DNA of 6,903 nucleotides, taken from NCBI GenBank assembly GCA_023411775.1, contig JAEYOL010000136.1, positions 1-6,903 on the forward strand, written 5' to 3'. The stretch's first letter is position 1. Every line of letters begins with the position of its first letter. The notes under the pieces were generated by a model. The model made no database searches. It worked only from the letters and a program-made list of their open reading frames with translations, and was not told the DNA's origin. Shown here piece by piece: positions 6,182 to 6,903 of the stretch. The position numbers were made by a program, and so were the translations under genes. This DNA is from Bacteroidota bacterium. GTDB lineage: Bacteria; Bacteroidota; Bacteroidia; Chitinophagales; Chitinophagaceae.

Positions 6182-6903
6182 TTATTTTAATAATACAGCG
6201 GCGACTGTACTGTTGCCTGTTTCGTCAATGAGGACTGCGCTGCCATTCACTTTGAGCTGATCAAAGGCATCATAAGCCAGGGGCGAAGCTGTTTTGATCG
6301 TTGCTTTCACCACTTCGTTCAACTTCACCTGTCCTTCGACAGGCTGATGCTGAAGTGTATTGACATCGAGTTTATATTCGATATTCTTTACAACAGCCTT
6401 CACTAAACGGCTGTTATGTTGCAGGAAATATTTATTGCCTGCCTGCAAGGGTTTCTCATCAAGCCAGCAAAGCAATACTTCCAGTTCATTGCCAACTTTG
6501 GGCAAATTGTCTGCGATCACAATGGCGTCTCCGCGACTGATATCGATATCATTATCGAGATGTATCACCACGCTTTGCGGTGCAAATACCTCATCCACTT
6601 CCTTACCACCGGTCTCGAGTTTACTGATGGTAGCTTCAAGGCCTGCTGGTAATACTTTTACCCGGTCGCCTTTTTTATAAACACCGCTGAGCACTTTTCC
6701 GGCATAACCGCGGTAATCGTGCAGGTCACCGGTTTGAGGCCTTATTACAAACTGCGCCTGGAAGCGTGCATCCGCCAGGTTTGTATCGCTGGCGATCTCA
6801 ACTTCCTCCAACACCTGCAGTAATGGCTTACCATCGTACCAGTCGATATTCGTTGAGCGATCGACAATATTGTCGCCGTTCAGGGCGCTGATGGGTATAT
6901 AGG
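6182..6903 (-). CDS. cysN: Sulfate adenylyltransferase subunit 1 (ATP sulfurylase GTPase subunit), C-terminal part, cut by the window edge
   Basis: About 239 C-terminal codons are visible. The frame stays open to the right edge, beginning YIPISALNGDN; this equals the segment after the GTPase domain in CysN (family pattern PxSALxGDNV...WYxGPxLLxxLE, here WYDGKPLLQVLE). An EF-Tu-like domain 2 follows, with RPQTGDLHDYRGYAGKVLSG, GDRVKVLPAG and the characteristic DIDISRGD, then a domain 3 beta-barrel ending TVAAVLLK. CysN with CysD makes adenosine 5'-phosphosulfate from ATP and sulfate, driven by GTP hydrolysis. The protein ends after domain 3, so it is not a CysNC fusion with APS kinase. The in-frame GTG at 6814 is internal and is not a start. 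cysD and the P-loop part would lie to the right of the window. Confidence 0.94.
   Translation of the reverse strand, partial: YIPISALNGDNIVDRSTNIDWYDGKPLLQVLEEVEIASDTNLADARFQAQFVIRPQTGDLHDYRGYAGKVLSGVYKKGDRVKVLPAGLEATISKLETGGKEVDEVFAPQSVVIHLDNDIDISRGDAIVIADNLPKVGNELEVLLCWLDEKPLQAGNKYFLQHNSRLVKAVVKNIEYKLDVNTLQHQPVEGQVKLNEVVKATIKTASPLAYDAFDQLKVNGSAVLIDETGNSTVAAVLLK

Noticed and set aside
6182..6814. Gene start at the in-frame GTG at 6814
   Set aside because: The frame stays open to the window edge, and the residues before it continue the CysN alignment (SALNGDN, WYDGKPLL), so this is an internal codon of a truncated gene.

Overview
The window reads as chromosome of a Bacteroidota bacterium, most likely a Chitinophaga/Niastella-like member. 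This is inferred from four things: a secreted protein starting with a CarboxypepD_reg-like domain after an '..FAQ' signal peptide, the typical start of TonB-dependent receptors in this phylum; a textbook Bacteroidota promoter (TTTG - 20 nt - TAnnTTTG); gene starts without a clear Shine-Dalgarno sequence; and the style of the cys genes. The genus is a guess.

Every gene lies on the minus strand, so transcription runs from high to low coordinates. From the right edge leftwards these are: the C-terminal part of cysN (6903-6182, cut by the window edge), a uroporphyrinogen-III C-methyltransferase (6149-5349), cysJ (5352-3628), cysI (3571-1904), a fusion of a precorrin-2 dehydrogenase/ferrochelatase domain to a TauE/SafE membrane transporter (1907-399), a 232-bp regulatory gap, and the first 55 codons of a probable TonB-dependent outer-membrane receptor (166-1). 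Spacing is tight: 32 nt, a 4-nt ATGA overlap, 56 nt, and another 4-nt ATGA overlap. The first five genes therefore look like one operon.

Together they form an assimilatory sulfate reduction module. CysN (with CysD, presumably just outside) activates sulfate to APS. CysJ passes NADPH electrons to CysI, which reduces sulfite to sulfide. The methyltransferase and the N-terminal half of the fusion make the siroheme that CysI needs. The membrane half of the fusion probably moves a sulfur oxyanion such as sulfite or sulfate.

Two features stand out. The first is the fusion, which joins the siroheme maker to the sulfur-anion transporter in one 502-residue polypeptide. The second is the gap at 167-398. 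It holds two copies of a ~33-bp element built on the dyad TAGTCTA-N9-TAGACTA. One copy overlaps the -33 box of a good promoter and the other lies in the leader just upstream of the receptor gene. This suggests that the receptor is controlled by a dedicated, possibly sulfur-responsive, regulator not encoded in the window.
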